From NCBI GenBank assembly GCA_021396245.1, contig WNYE01000150.1:1-48053 (forward strand): DNA of 48,053 bases, read 5' to 3'. This stretch comes from Sporothrix humicola. Its lineage: Eukaryota > Ascomycota > Sordariomycetes > Ophiostomatales > Ophiostomataceae. Both the position numbers and the translations under genes were made by a program. Below are positions 10,492-22,959 of the stretch, one piece after another. The notes beneath the pieces are model-generated. The model did no database searches and was not told where the DNA came from. It saw only the letters and a program-made list of their open reading frames with translations. Each line of letters opens with the position of its first letter. Within the stretch, counting starts at the first letter, position 1.

Positions 10492-13400
10492 TCACTCTCG
10501 GGAACAGAAGTTACATCGGCGGTGACTGCATACGGGACATTGATCGACTACATTCGCAAAGTTGACACCTTCTTTACATTCGTGCTGCAATAAAATCAAT
10601 CAGTTAGTATCGCACTAATCACTTATTAAGAAACGAAGGAAAGAAAGGTGACCTACACAAATCCAAAACAAAAACGATGCCTTTTTGGACTTGCTTCGTT
10701 TCAATCCGGGCAAAGAGGCGTCTAATTGAGCACGGTGTCGCTTCCGACGTTCAATCTTGTCCTCGTTGGATTGGATACGGTTCATGGCATCGACCATGTC
10801 CTTGTCAATAATGACAGGCCCATCTTTGTTGGCCCCGTACTTGGAATGGGATGTGTTGTCCGGCATCCAATCTGCAATCGTTTTTCGATCCGTGCCACGG
10901 CCAACAAAATGATTATCAATATGGTTGAATCGCTCATTCAAAAACTCGGAAAAAAGAATGTAGCCGTGACGGTTCATTTGATCTGTTGCTGCTGGGGCCT
11001 TGACTCTGCCAGTTTCTCCGTCCGTGTCGTCAACATCAGAGGCGGCGGCACTGTTGGCAGCAGGTAAATTGCCATCTTCATCAAAATTGGCATCACCCGT
11101 CGTAAAAGTCGCTGCTCGTTTGCTGACCTTTACTTGGATCATTTCCTCACAAAATCCACACCAAAATTTGCCTTTATCTCTAGGGATCGCCCTGTATCGT
11201 GCTGTCTTCTCTCGGAGCGTCTTCTTGTCGGTGGCGCTGAACTTGTGTTGGCTGACGAGATGTGTCTGGAAAGTGAGCGAGGACTTGAAAACATCGTGGC
11301 ATCTGATGCGAACACCTTCTTCGACAGTGTCCAATAGCTCGTCACACTGCCACTCCTCTCCATCAACTTGTGCTTGAAAATGAAGACCCTCTTCATGTCG
11401 CTTCCAATCGTTCTTGCTACCAAAAGCCTTTGCATCACTGCCCTTTGCTGCGCAACTGAACGTGCACGCAAACGGACGTTCGTGGCGTTTCGCGTGCTTC
11501 CGTAGAGCAGACTTTGATGTAAAAAAAGAAGCACATCCGTTTTCTGGACAGACGTGAGTCTCTTCCTTTCTGGCCGTGTTTTCGGATTCTGCGCTGGCCT
11601 CCACCTGGGTCACGGGTATTTCGATCAGCGCAAATCCGAGACTTTTCAGGCGATCACCATCGTCTGCAAGCTTCTTCAATCTTTTCAGCACAGTTTGGAG
11701 GCGGTCGTCAGATAAGGTGTCGAACTCGATGTCGTCGCCCAACGCCACAGGGGCAGGAGGACGAGGGGCTACTTTGTCGGTGATGGCAGTAATGATGGGG
11801 GGGCCAGGCACTGTTAGATCACTACAATTCACTGTCAGTGGTCGTGCATCCTCTTTTTGTTGTGCTGCCAGTGATTCCTGTGGCTGTTGTGGCTCTTGCA
11901 GTTCTTGTGACTCTTGTGGCCCTTGTCGCTTCTCCTGAGAGTTTCTTTGTACGGGTGGTTGTCGACTGTCGTCAGTCCCAATCAGTGCTTCCTGTGGCTG
12001 TTGTCGGCTTCCAGAGATCTGTGAGCCCTCGTCATCTTCAATCTCTTCAACAACAGCCGCCTCAGAAAATCCAGTTTCGTCGTGGTTTGCCCCGCCAACT
12101 GATAATATTTCGTCGTCGATTGGAACTTCAGAAAAGCCATCTTCAAGCTGGATGTCTCGGTCGGTATCCCCAGTCTCAATTCCATCAGTTTTGGTGTTCC
12201 TCGTAGCGCTTTTGGAGGACCTCCCAGAAACTGCGCGAGAATTTATTGGAGTCCATGGGTCATTGCCATGGAACAGCACAGAGTCGCGACGTGTACTCAG
12301 TTGCTGCAGTGGACCAAGAAACCCATCAAGGTCGGGAAGGTTGGCAGAAAGGGGATAGCGGTCTCTTTTCGAGTTGGTGGGTTGTATAGCTGTCCCCAGG
12401 CGCGCTGTTCGTGGAGAAAATTGATGCCCCATATATTGGCGTTCGAGACTTTGCGCTGGAATCCTTGCGCTGTATCTTTGCTGTAACCTTAGTTGCTGGA
12501 GCTGGTTGGAAGACAGGTTGTTGAAAGGCGTTGTTGAAAAGATGCCGCTGCGTCTATGTTGCGCCGAGATTGGTGCCGAGGAAGATATTTGTGATGAATT
12601 GCTGCTGGCCGAAAACGAAAATTGTGGGCTTGTTGGCCGTTCCGAAAAGGCCCCAAAGAACTCGCTTCCTGCTACGGAGCGACTGCCCCGAATTTTGGAT
12701 GGCATGATCCGTGGCGGAGCAGGAATCGCAAATCCAGAGCTAAGTTTGCTCATCGAGGACGACGATCCTGTAGGAGATATACTGGTCCATGGCATACTTT
12801 GTAGGGATTTCGACATCAACTGTTCCCAGTCCCTGTTGTCGAGGTCGATTGTACCGCCGTCTATATCTGGCATGGGTGACGGGGCCATATTCAGCTCCAG
12901 AGGTAGTCCTATACCGGCTAAGTCGCTGTCCTGGGGTCCTGTGTTTCTGTAGGATGTATGTTAGCACAGGGCTCCGAGCTTCCCGGAAACAAATCATAAT
13001 GAATATAACTCACTTTACACGAAATATCTCGCGATCCTCTGCCTTCATCCCGTGAACATCTTGGATATGCTTTTTCATGTTGTCCCAGCGGGTCCAAGGT
13101 TTTTGTTTCTTCTCGCATGCGCCATACGGACACATGTAGTATTCTCTAAGTGTGCGAATGTCTTTGTGGCAGGACGTATGGTGTCTTTTCAAGTCACCCT
13201 CGTTTGCAAAACCCTTGTTGCAACCTTCGGCAGTGCATTTGTATGGCTTGATATGAGTCCGAATGTGCTTTCTAGACACAGGGAGAATCGTCAGTCAATG
13301 ATACCAACAAAAAAAAAAAAAAAAAAAAAAACAGTCAGAACCTAACTTACAGCATCTCAGATCGTGTCTTGGTCACCCTCGGTGAGCCCTTCTGGCACAG

Positions 13401-14066
13401 CTTGCAGTGGTAGCCCTTGCTGTTTTGAAAGTAGTGGATCTCGAGATCGTCTTGTCCACCAGTGACACTCTGGCTGTCGTTGTTGATATCTGGCGTGCTA
13501 AACATGTCCGTATCCACGTCCAGTGTTGTCAGGGTGCCGTTCAGGAACTCTTCGGGAATTGCCCGGTGGCCATAGCCTGGAATGTTGAAAACCAATTTCG
13601 CGGTGTCTCCGGTCCAGGGAACGAGGCCGTTGAGCTCCGATTGGGACAGCGAGGCTTCCGACCGTGTGTCAATCTGGAAGGCGTCAAGGCCAGCGTTCAG
13701 CCGACCCACAGTGCTCATTGTTGATGCATTTGAGCCGTTGTAAAGTGACCGGCTTGAACTTTGTCTACCACGGACGCTGTTAGTCCCATAGGCGGAGTCG
13801 GTTGGCACGGAATACTCGGGCGTTTGTCCGGTCGCGAGTTTCTGGTGTGATATCTGCGATGGCACGAGCTTCTCACTGAATGGCGCGTCGTCCGAGTTGA
13901 AGTAGTTGGCGATGGCCTGGTTGGGGTGAGAAAAGGGTGGAGGCTGCAGTGTGTTAACACATGAGTGAATCCTCAAAACACCTCACATTAAAGGGTGAAG
14001 AATTCTTACCATCATCGAGTCACCATTCCCACCATTTCCGTCCCCTCGTTGAGGACCGCGGACCAT
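10492..14066 (-). CDS. multi-C2H2 zinc-finger protein, five exons
   Basis: Reconstructed from splice sites: exons 14010-14066, 13351-13943, 13014-13271, 10657-12946 and 10492-10584; introns of 66, 79, 67 and 72 bp with GTAAGA, GTAAGT, GTGAGT and GTAGGT donors. Phases join cleanly into 1096 residues. Fingers: about residues 195-223 (split by intron 2), 229-251, 263-290, 769-791, 797-825 and 852-870, the later ones atypical. Residues 615-667 are Gln/Glu/Pro-rich. The last 31-codon exon supplies CHEC, CPVC and CNFC pairs (CxxC...CxxCxxxxCxxC), a metal-binding-like tail. The start at 14066 follows from the short first exon beginning MVRGPQRGD. It is probably a nuclear DNA- or RNA-binding protein of an uncharacterised ascomycete family; targets are unknown. 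Intron 2 contains a 23-base homopolymer (13309-13331). Confidence 0.88.
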
Positions 14067-17000
14067 GGTGAGTTGAGGTGGAGGTGGTCCAGCTTGTCCA
14101 AAGTCCTATGTCCGCTTGGCGGCGAAAGAGGTACTTGACTTAGTTCATCCAAAGCGGCATATGTCCGTCGGTGGGCTGCCAGCAATATGGATGGAGGAGA
14201 AGCTCATAAACTCTTGAAACCTGAAGAGAAAACATGAAGAGTGCAATGAGAGGTTCGAAATGACGTCCAAGCGTGTCCAAACGCAGGAAAGTAACAGGAC
14301 AGCTAGGTTCGTCGTGTATGGCCGGCCACTTCCAAATGAACGGAGGCCGGCAGCGTATCGACCAGAAGACGGCTCAGCACCGAGAGAGAGCCGGGTCTGT
14401 CGCCTGCCTCGCAGATTTGACGGCGTTGGCAGTCCGCGAAGCCAAAGGGCGGTGAAGTGCGGGATATCCGAGGAGCACAAGACCACGATGCTACAAGGAT
14501 GCGCAAGCAGGGCCTCAGCCGTGTCAGGTGGTCAGGAGCCGGAGGGCTGGCGCAAAGGAACACCAGTCGCGTGGCAGAAGAGTGGGGGAAAGCCGAAGAC
14601 GAGGAGATGTCCGAAATTGAGATGTAAACAAGACTGCGGGGGGATCACCAGCCAGGGGGGGCTCAAAAAGAAGTCCGTAGGAAAAGGAGGTGTGCGGGAA
14701 GGCGCACGCTTTTGTTTGGATTGCGCCGGTCGCGACTGCCACAAGATGAGGCTGAGAAGCGGCCCCCAAAAGCAGCAGGCGCCAGTCGCAAAGACCGGAC
14801 AAGAAGCGGGGCGGCAGGACGCTTTTGGTGCGTTTTTGGTGCCTTACTGCAGTTTGTGATGGTGGCGAAATGCCCTGTGTGGCCTATTGGGAGGGTGACA
14901 CTGGCCTGTAATTGGCTAGTTCCCAGGCAAGGCAGGCAAGGCAGCCAGGGCATTGGTGAAAGGAAACGGGCGGGCACCAGTGGGAAGGAACGATGACGAA
15001 AATGTCGCTCAATGTCCTCCATCAGTGTTGTTTCGAAACACGGCAGGAACCATCGGTCAGCCTTTCGCAAGCAGGTGAAAAGAAGGGACGGTGGACTGCG
15101 CCTTGCACAAAGGTTTTACTTGCAAATATTGCATATTTGACCGACTTCAGATGCAAAGCTGTGATAGAAAGTCTGTAGAAAAAGCGTTGATAACAAGTAC
15201 GGTATTGAAGGATCGCGGTATCCTCCTCAAATAAATATTCAGTCGTCTGACTCTGGCACTTTACACACGAATCTTACCACGTTCATAGAGAAATTTCCAA
15301 AAAAATCTTGTGTCGAGAATGTATGCCATTGATTTTTTCGTCATTTTCTAAGAATGATTCCTATGTGGCTTTCGTTCGTGGGAGTCTAGGTTTTGCTTCA
15401 TTTCTTTTGTCGTTTTTGACTAAGAACGAGAGACCGGAAGAAAAGGATGAAAATAAAATTTTGAGGGAAACTGCTCAAAGACGTTTACAAACACAGATGT
15501 AATAATTCAGGGTAAGAGTAAAATTCAAATGCCATGAAGACGTGGGTGGTCCTCTTGAAAACAAAAATGTTCATTTCTCCTAGTGTAAAGCAACCGGGGG
15601 TAAAAAAGAAAAATAAAATAAAATACAGTCCAGGTTTTTTCACTGTAAAAGATATCTTGGATGGAGTAAATAGAGCATTGAGATATTCTTGATTTATTAC
15701 AATTTTCTCTTGTTGTTGAAAAAGAAACCAAACATCACGCCCATCAAAAGAAGCCCAGAAAATACGATGTGCTTTGTGCGACCTATAAAGACAAGGGCCA
15801 GCAAATACGACGCAAGTAAACAAGCAACCAGTAGGATGCCTCCCATTCAAGAGACTGAAGAAAAGAAACGGACGGGCAAGCCCGAACTATCCAGTGCAGC
15901 GGCCTACATGGACAGGCAGACTTTTTTGACTTTTGTCACACCGCAACACGCCTCTTTTTCTCTCAGCCTGTTGGTGCCTCGTTTTCATCTTTCTTCTTCT
16001 TTTACATCCTTCTCAGTGCGGTCTGCAACCTGTCGAGATGCGAGTGGACGAGGAGTACGTGCAGACACGCAGAAAGACAGACAAGTCCGAAGTAGGAGGA
16101 AACTGCATATTTATGTAGTAGTGGCAGAAACATGCATTGGGCTGTGAAAGTGCAAGTACTGCGCCTCGCATGTTGCATATTTTAGCAACCTTGACAATAC
16201 GATGCCTAACACGATATGTGTTGTTTTCCTTAAAAAAAGACCGCACCTCTTCATATTTGTACCTTGACGATGTGAGGCTTAGCGATGAAAGTGCTATGGT
16301 GACGCCTGATTTCATGGAGTTGTGAAAGATCGGGTTTCATCTCATGTTTTTCGCATAGCACGGCTTCTCTCATGTTCTTTATTCTTCCTTTTCATCAAAT
16401 TAAAAGGCGCGTTTGTGTCTACTCGTGACGATACGGTCGAAGGCTATTCTTGACAACAGGCGTCTTGACTTGCATCTCGGTTACAGCTTGCATGCTCAGG
16501 CTATCTTGGGTCCCCTTTTGAGAATAGAATAAAAAAAAGAAAGTTGACGATGGGTGGCGAGAAGAAGAGAATGAGTACGTATCAGGCTCCATACGAAAAT
16601 TATGTCCAGAGACAATTCTTTGGCGACCACGATGGTATTTACCAACACAACAACCCCGGTCACTTGACTTCCACGGAATTGTCTCCGCCAGCCGTTGCAT
16701 ACGGTTGCATCTTATGTGCATATTCGACACAGAAACAGAATGGCACGCCGACACTCGGATTCTGTTGAATGGACAAGGGTTTGGATAGGCGCTGAACTCA
16801 AAGGAAAGGGGGAGGGTTGACCCGTAATGATGTGCACCAGGATGTGTGAACTTCCTGGTATTGTTTTCTCTCTTTATTTTCTTTTTCCGTCGCTGCATGC
16901 ACCCGTGATATTTTTTTTCTTTTTCCAGCTGAGATTTTCTGTCGAGAGGTCAAGAGGTTGGGAGACGAGCACACAAAACACGGACTTCGGCAGGGGCTGA

Positions 17001-20000
17001 AAAGCAGTCCAAGACAACCAAATATTGAGTTGAGAATAAAGATTACAAAGAATAAAAAAACATACAAATTCATCGATGGCCAGTAGCTTCTTGATGTCTT
17101 GATGCAGCTCTGAGCTGGTCGTGTAAACGCCCCCCACGCGTTGACAAGGGTATGAGAAGCTGAAAATTGACAAACGGAGACGACTGGCCATCTGTTTTAC
17201 GAGGGAAGAGAAATATTACTGAGATAAATAAATGACAATAAAGATAACTCTGTAATTTCTCAAGAACAAAAAGTGACCGATACAGAGATGCATTGCAACT
17301 GTAGAGGCCATCTTTGTGCAGAACTGGGTCGCCTATCTGTGCCATTACTGTACTTCTCCAGAAATCTACGACTGTCAATGTGACAAGTAATCGAGATAAT
17401 CGAGTTAATCGATTTGAAATTGAGCTAATCTAGCAAAGCGAAACTTGGGTAGCCGTAGTATTCTGAATCTTGGTTGGGGTCTCAGTAGCATCCCGCAGTC
17501 GTAAAACAAATCTTGGTATGCAATATCTCCAGATCCCGGCCCTGACGCCAAATAGTGGGAGGAGAGACATACCTGCCTCGCCTCTCTTGTGGCCGAACCA
17601 ACGATCGACAATAGTAGTAGCAGCCGCAGCAGCAGGCAGGACAACAGAGACTGGACGATTAATGGATGGCAGGGACACTCGTTGGTCCATTTCTTCTGTC
17701 CTCCCACCGAGGCTTTATGCACAGTTCCGGATCTAGAGAGTGTTTTGGCCCCTCCTGCAGGACACCAACATATGACTCCCATATTAACTGGAATACGGGA
17801 CATGACCAGGACATGCACTCTCCACTGGAGCATGTCGTACAATCATATCCTTGCCTCTAGTTGACGCCTCTAGGATTAATTGGTTAGCGTCAACGCACGT
17901 CAGATGTCAAAGAGGTCAGGCCACGCCCTGTAAGTTTCTTTCTTTTCTTTTCTTTTCCTTTTTTTTCTTTTCCTTTTTTTCGTCTTCTTTTATTTGCAGG
18001 TTGGCGCTTGGTTCTTACAGCATGCTGTCTCTGTGGCGTGAAGCATCACTTCGGTCCTTCTCTCGCTCTACACCCCTCTGTTCGTCTGGATTTTCAGCTC
18101 GTGTCCAGACCCTTGCTCGTCGTCTGTCCCTCGGAGCATTGCATTTGTCCGAGTTCAACTGATCGTGGTGGCATGAACATGAGCAATATGAACACAAGAG
18201 AATTGGTCCCCAAGTACATAACACATGTCATGGTAACAGGTAAATTGGTCTGGAATCTGTCATAGGGTACAATGGTGACGCACATAATTTTTATATATTG
18301 TCAGGGTCGAACTTGAGTTCTACGAGCCTAGAAGAGATTGCAAGGATGGCCAGCTTGCAGCACATAATTTTTGTTCCTACATGTCCCCCAGTAGCGTGCA
18401 ACACATTTATCATCGTTTCAAGCAACTCGTACTTGTACAGCAGTGCACAGGGAGTACAAGGTAAGGTGAAATAAGGAGGAGAGAGGGAAATGAAAAAAGG
18501 AAAGAAACATCATCAGAGATGTAACCTAACAATCCCACCACGAGGCGCTCGAGAACTCACAGAGAAGACTACATGGGATAAGAGAGTACTTGGATAGAGA
18601 CGGCATGTGGAGCGAGGTCCGCCCGTCCGAGTTGCAATGCAGGATGCTGAATTATGGTCTTAGCCCCCAAGCTCATGGCATCCCAAGGTGTTCATTTCTG
18701 GGAGCTCTTGAGAGAAGATCTTTAATATATCAAGTTGACCTAACCTGGTGCGGTAACAACCACGGCAGCTAACTTCTCGGGCCGGTAGCTCACAACGCGG
18801 CATGTGGGGGCTGTACGTTGTCGGCCTGTTGGGATTCATGAGTGATGAATGGAGACATTGAGGCAACGATGAAGCGAGAATTAATTAAGAACAATTAAAA
18901 TCAAAAGAAGAAGAAATAGGATAGTTTAACAGAACCATCTAGGACCAATGGATACGGTCTGATGCTCGTACAAGCACAGGAAAAACTGGGGAGGATAGCA
19001 AGACTCCGGGGAGACCATGTGTACAACACGAACTATGATCAAGGATGAACGAGAACACAGGAAAAAGGAAAATCAATAAAAGCAGATACATAAAAGTCCA
19101 CAGTATCGACGGGGGTCATCGATGAGTTGGACCAAAGGAAAACCGAGAAACAAAAAGGATATGATCTGTCACTTTTTGAATTCGTTTCTATCCTTTTGTC
19201 GTCTTTCTCTTGTTTCTTTTGATTCTTTTGTCCAGTAGTTTTGTCCTGCCCTTGTCTTTCTCTCGTCACTTTATTGTCTTCTCCTGACCCTCGCTTTTCA
19301 CTTGGTCTTCGTGGCCAAGGCTCGTTCGAACCAACACGTCCATGCCCAATCCAGCCCATGCTGTCCTTGTCTGTCCTTACCCATCTCAATCCCTTGCTCA
19401 TGTCCTCGACACCCATTCCCAGATGAGCCTCGCTTACACGCACCCCTCTTGTCATCAAGGCCGATGCAGGATATGACCTTTGCAGGAGGACATTACCTCC
19501 AAGGACTGTTGGGCCACGTGAAAAATCAGAGATATGACAGAATTTGAGAGAGTGCGAGGGCTGAAGCTCAGAACTCCTCTACCTCTGTCATGTTGTCCAA
19601 ATGTTGTCCAAACGGATGTCTTCGTGAGATGCCGGAGGAAAGATGCAAGTGAAAGAAGCAGCAGGCCAGACGACGGCGTTGTGCTTTGTTGTCGAGGGGC
19701 GAAGAAAACTGACAGGAATAATCAAGAAAAAGAAACAAAGTATCCATCTCACCGAACTCGCTGCTTTTCGACGAAACATTTCTCTCAATGAAGTGGGGGG
19801 ATCATATCAACTTGTAGAGTTATACGTAGATTACTCCTTTTATTGCCTTCTTTCTTTGTTTCATTTCTTTTTCTCGGGATGGAGATAAATAGAACACGTC
19901 CCCTTGGTCAAAGTGATCTATTTCTCTGTTCATTATCATCATCATCATCATCATCTCTTGACATTATCTTCAGTATCTCATCTCATTAACTATCATTACC

Positions 20001-20176
20001 TCTGTCAATATCACAATCTCCACTACAATATCATATCTTACAATTAATTGAGATCTTACTATTCTCTTCTTCCCTCGCGCATAGCTACAAAAGAACATTC
20101 TCACCGGTCAATCTATCCATCCCACCCACCTTCCCAACTTTTATTTTATTTTTGCTTCCCAATCTCACTGCCCACA
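14067..20176. other. gene-free stretch
   Basis: The first 900 bases are the 5' flank of the zinc-finger gene; an open frame on the plus strand at 14260-14859 is Gly/Arg/Lys-rich and not protein-like. The rest has no supportable gene. A pyrimidine tract (17935-17998) precedes a 46-codon Arg/Ser-rich open frame (18022-18162), noted under findings. Before 20177 there is an A/C/T-rich leader with an (ATC)n run near 19935-19955, presumably the promoter and 5' untranslated region of the Cys-rich gene. Confidence 0.55.
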
Positions 20177-20419
20177 ATGTGTGAATACGAAGAGTACATT
20201 TTCAACTGCGGCTGCTCGCAGAAGCGGCTCAAGTCGTACTGCCACATGGCGCGCAACGACCTCAACCACCAATGCTTCGGCGTGCCCAAGCTCCGCAACG
20301 TCTGGGACCAGCAGGTGGACTGCAAGTCGTGCATTTCCAAGCAGCGGGCCATGTCGTCGTCGTCGTCATCTTCATCGTCTTCTTCGATGTCCTATGAGAT
20401 GCACTACAACTCGTACTGA
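20177..20419 (+). CDS. small Cys-rich, Ser-tailed fungal protein
   Basis: An 80-residue intronless coding sequence starting MCEYEEY. Six Cys lie in the first two thirds (NCGC at 11-14, then YCH, QCF and CKSC at 48-51), a pattern that could bind a metal. A run of about 12 Ser and a Tyr/Met-rich end follow. There is no signal peptide, so it is probably intracellular. I recall similar short proteins starting MC in many ascomycetes, without known function. Codons are strongly C/G-ending, unlike the flanks, which suggests strong expression. The ATG at 20177 has good context (CACAATG) after a long A/C/T-rich leader. Eight bases after the stop there is a canonical 49-bp intron (20428-20476) in the 3' untranslated region. 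A related but broken gene lies at 40586-40810. Confidence 0.85.
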   Translation: MCEYEEYIFNCGCSQKRLKSYCHMARNDLNHQCFGVPKLRNVWDQQVDCKSCISKQRAMSSSSSSSSSSSMSYEMHYNSY

Positions 20420-21495
20420 GACTAACAGTAAGTCAATACATACTCAATTCTTTCAATTTATTCATTTGACTGATAGGGTAGACCAAGAAAGAACAAATTT
20501 GAAGAAAGTGGGACAAAATCAACGACTGAAAGAGGAGGCACATTTGGAATTATTTGTCAATGCATGGTATATATCAAAGAGGAGGCATTTTATCACCTTA
20601 TATAGTTTTAGTTTTAGCTTTCAATTCTTTCCTTCGATATTCACAATTATGACTTTCATCATCATATTGCCCTCTATGATAATTGTGTGCTAGTCGTCTA
20701 ACTCTTTTTTAGCTAATACTGCACACATCATAGCACAATCATAAGAGGGAAACAACATCGCGACGAACTGGACTAGAAACGTCAACCTCCACTTCAAAAG
20801 ACATACATTACGTGGGCAGGGGCAGACACAAAGGATGGGTACCACAGATCGTTTTCTGTTGTACAATGACCCTGACAGATGAGCCGAGATTCAGACAGTA
20901 GACGGTAATAAGCAATAAACAATAGATAGTTTTCATGCCCTCCAACTGCCACGGCAGATGTTAAGCGACAGCGCTTGATCCTGATCCTGATCCTGATCCG
21001 TCATCCTTCCAGGGCTGTTGTTGACTTAATAAAGGACGTTCACCTCCCACATCAGGTGAAACTGGTCATTGCACTGGCTAACATTGCATGTAACGCGATG
21101 CGTCATCTCTCAACTGTCAGAAATCACCCGCATTGTACGCCCTCTCTCCCCTCTCTCCTTTCATTAATAACATGCAAAAAGTTCACATTCTCCTGTTTCC
21201 CCCGTTTCAATGTATGCTGATCCACGTTACCTCGGCAAGCCCTACCGAGGGAGCAGTGAGAGGATGCAATACGGGGGAGGGGAGAACGAGACATGGACAC
21301 AGAAATATGAGCACAAGGAAAGGGGCAAAATAAAACGCCCGATGCTGTCCAACGTGCCATGGGTGGGGGAAAGAATGAGAATTCATCACGGACAAGTATC
21401 GGCCGAGTCGGAGAGTCAGGGTAATGGGTAATGGGTAATGCTTTATTGATGGTCGTCTTGTCGACGACGTCTACTCTGTCTGCCTCCTTGCGTGT
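20420..21495. other. 3' flank and intergenic region
   Basis: It begins with the 3'-untranslated intron of the Cys-rich gene (20428-20476: GTAAGT donor, TGACTGAT branch-like site, TAG acceptor). Beyond it no gene is seen. A four-unit GATCCT repeat sits at about 20977-21000 and a GTAATGG repeat at about 21419-21440, the latter close to the stop codon of the convergent Dap1-like gene. Confidence 0.65.
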
Positions 21496-22144
21496 CTAAA
21501 AGTTCGTCGCGCCGACAACCTTGCCGACAACGTTGTAGCGCTTGCTGAAGAACGTGATCCAGTCGTTGAGGACGCCCTTTTCCTTATCATCGAGGTCCTG
21601 CCAGTCGGAGCGGACGTCGTCGGGTTTTGTCGACGACAGCGCGAGCGCGCGGGAGGCGTCCTTGCCGGCGAAGACTACAAAGTTAGAGGAAAGTCATTCA
21701 GATCATAGGGCTCCAGGGGGGACTCACCGTTGTAGGATCCGCCCGGCTGATAAGCCTTGTTTCCGGTCACGTCGTAGACGAGACCCTGCACGTTTGGGAG
21801 GACGAGTCAGGAATAGACACAGGAGAGGGAGGTGGGATATAAATTAGGGTGGGGGTGAAGCATCCTCGTGTACACACACAAGATGCTGACAGCATCATCC
21901 CCCTTCTCGACTTACCTTGATGGCAACATAGCACTTGCCGCCGTCGACGCCTGTATTGTTAGCAGGTGAATATAAGATGGGTAAAGAGTATGGATGCCAT
22001 GAGATGTCAATTGGCAAGACCGGCGACAGCTGGCTGAGCTTGTCTGAACTCACCATTGGCCGAGGCCAGCTCCTCGAGGGTAATGGGGTCGTCCTTGGGC
22101 GGCTGCAGGTTGACAGGCGTCTTGGGCTCAAACTTGCCGGCCAT
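21496..22144 (-). CDS. Dap1/MAPR-type cytochrome b5-like heme-binding protein, four exons
   Basis: Exons 22054-22144, 21916-21950, 21728-21785 and 21496-21674 (introns 103, 130 and 53 bp) join in phase into 120 residues, MAGKFEPKTP to VVGATNF. The core IKGLVYDVTG (41-50), KAYQPGGSY (52-60) and VFAGKDASRALA (62-73) is the membrane-associated progesterone receptor/Dap1 signature. Tyr54 and Tyr60 match the heme-contacting tyrosines of that family, and Arg107-Tyr108 match the distal Lys-Tyr pair. Family members bind heme and support cytochrome P450 enzymes such as sterol 14-demethylase. There is no N-terminal membrane helix, unlike animal PGRMC1, so the protein may be soluble or peripheral. It is divergent from the Mgr3-like gene across a 0.9-kb shared promoter. 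All four exons are short, which makes the gene easy to miss. Confidence 0.95.
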
Positions 22145-22622
22145 TGTGAGTGTGGTGAAGCGAGCGAGTGTGAATGGGTTCTGTGAATTGGTCAGTAAAT
22201 GATGACGTTGTTGAGTTGAGATGTGAGGAAGAGGTTGATTGACGTCGTCACTGTCAACCCAGACTTGGCACGCTAGATTGCCTCGGGACAATTATTGCCG
22301 TTGACAGGCGGTCGACGCTCAATCCGTATCTTACCGTTTGAGTGGAGTGTGGTGAGGATGCTGTGACAGTGTATTTGCCAAATCGTTCAGACGTCTTTCT
22401 GTGATCTTCAATCTTGCAAATTATGGCAGCCTCGGGGCTCGGAGGTCTGGCAGAGCTTATGCTGGTCAATGGATGTCCAGTTGCGTAGGTGGGGTCCAAC
22501 GTCCAGCGGGCGAACAGGCGGGCAGGAGCGATGGAGCGGCGCCGTTGTCAGTGCACTCTATGGGGAAAGTGGAGGGAGTTCCCAGCGAATGGCATGCTCG
22601 GTAAACCGAAGCTCGTAATTTG

Positions 22623-22628
22623 CACGTG
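22623..22628. promoter_or_regulatory. CACGTG E-box
   Basis: Perfect CACGTG within GCACGTGATT, 479 bases upstream of the Dap1-like ATG. This is the core site of bHLH factors such as Cbf1/SREBP types; occupancy is not shown. Confidence 0.45.
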
Positions 22629-22670
22629 ATTGTACGTCTGTGGCCTGAGGCGAACGAGCCCACCAAAACC

Positions 22671-22686
22671 CACTGTACGTACAGTG
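22671..22686. promoter_or_regulatory. 16-bp perfect palindrome
   Basis: CACTGTACGTACAGTG reads the same on both strands and lies between the two divergent genes. It fits a site for a symmetric dimeric regulator; the factor is unknown. Confidence 0.5.
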
Positions 22687-22934
22687 TTCAGTGAGATTTC
22701 TTCACTCACAATGGGTTGCCTTAAGAAAATGGACGTACGAGAGCCATTACTCCCAGTGTCTTTTATTATCTTTAACTTATTATAAAGTTTTGTGATATTA
22801 TTTGGTATTCTTGAAGCCTTCAGAATTTTACAACATCCTACGTTGAGTCTGCTATTTCATCTCATCGTTTTCTTCAATATGATGCCTCTGAATGCACCTA
22901 CTTTGCACTGTACGCTAAATCTTAACAGCCTTTC

Positions 22935-22940
22935 CACGTG
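22935..22940. promoter_or_regulatory. CACGTG E-box (second)
   Basis: CCACGTGACC lies 15 bases before the CCAAT box and about 135 bases upstream of the Mgr3-like ATG, a proximal position for a functional promoter element. Confidence 0.5.
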
Positions 22941-22954
22941 ACCTGACAAGCCAG

Positions 22955-22959
22955 CCAAT
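22955..22959 (+). promoter_or_regulatory. CCAAT box
   Basis: CCAAT in CAGCCAATCA, 119 bases upstream of the Mgr3-like start. It matches the site of the fungal CCAAT-binding complex, which often controls mitochondrial and iron/heme genes. Activity is inferred. Confidence 0.5.

Noticed and set aside
14260..14859. 199-codon plus-strand open frame upstream of the zinc-finger gene
   Set aside because: Gly/Arg/Lys/Gln-rich with no domain; it overlaps open frames in other phases and lies in the zinc-finger gene's 5' flank. GC-rich leader DNA explains it.
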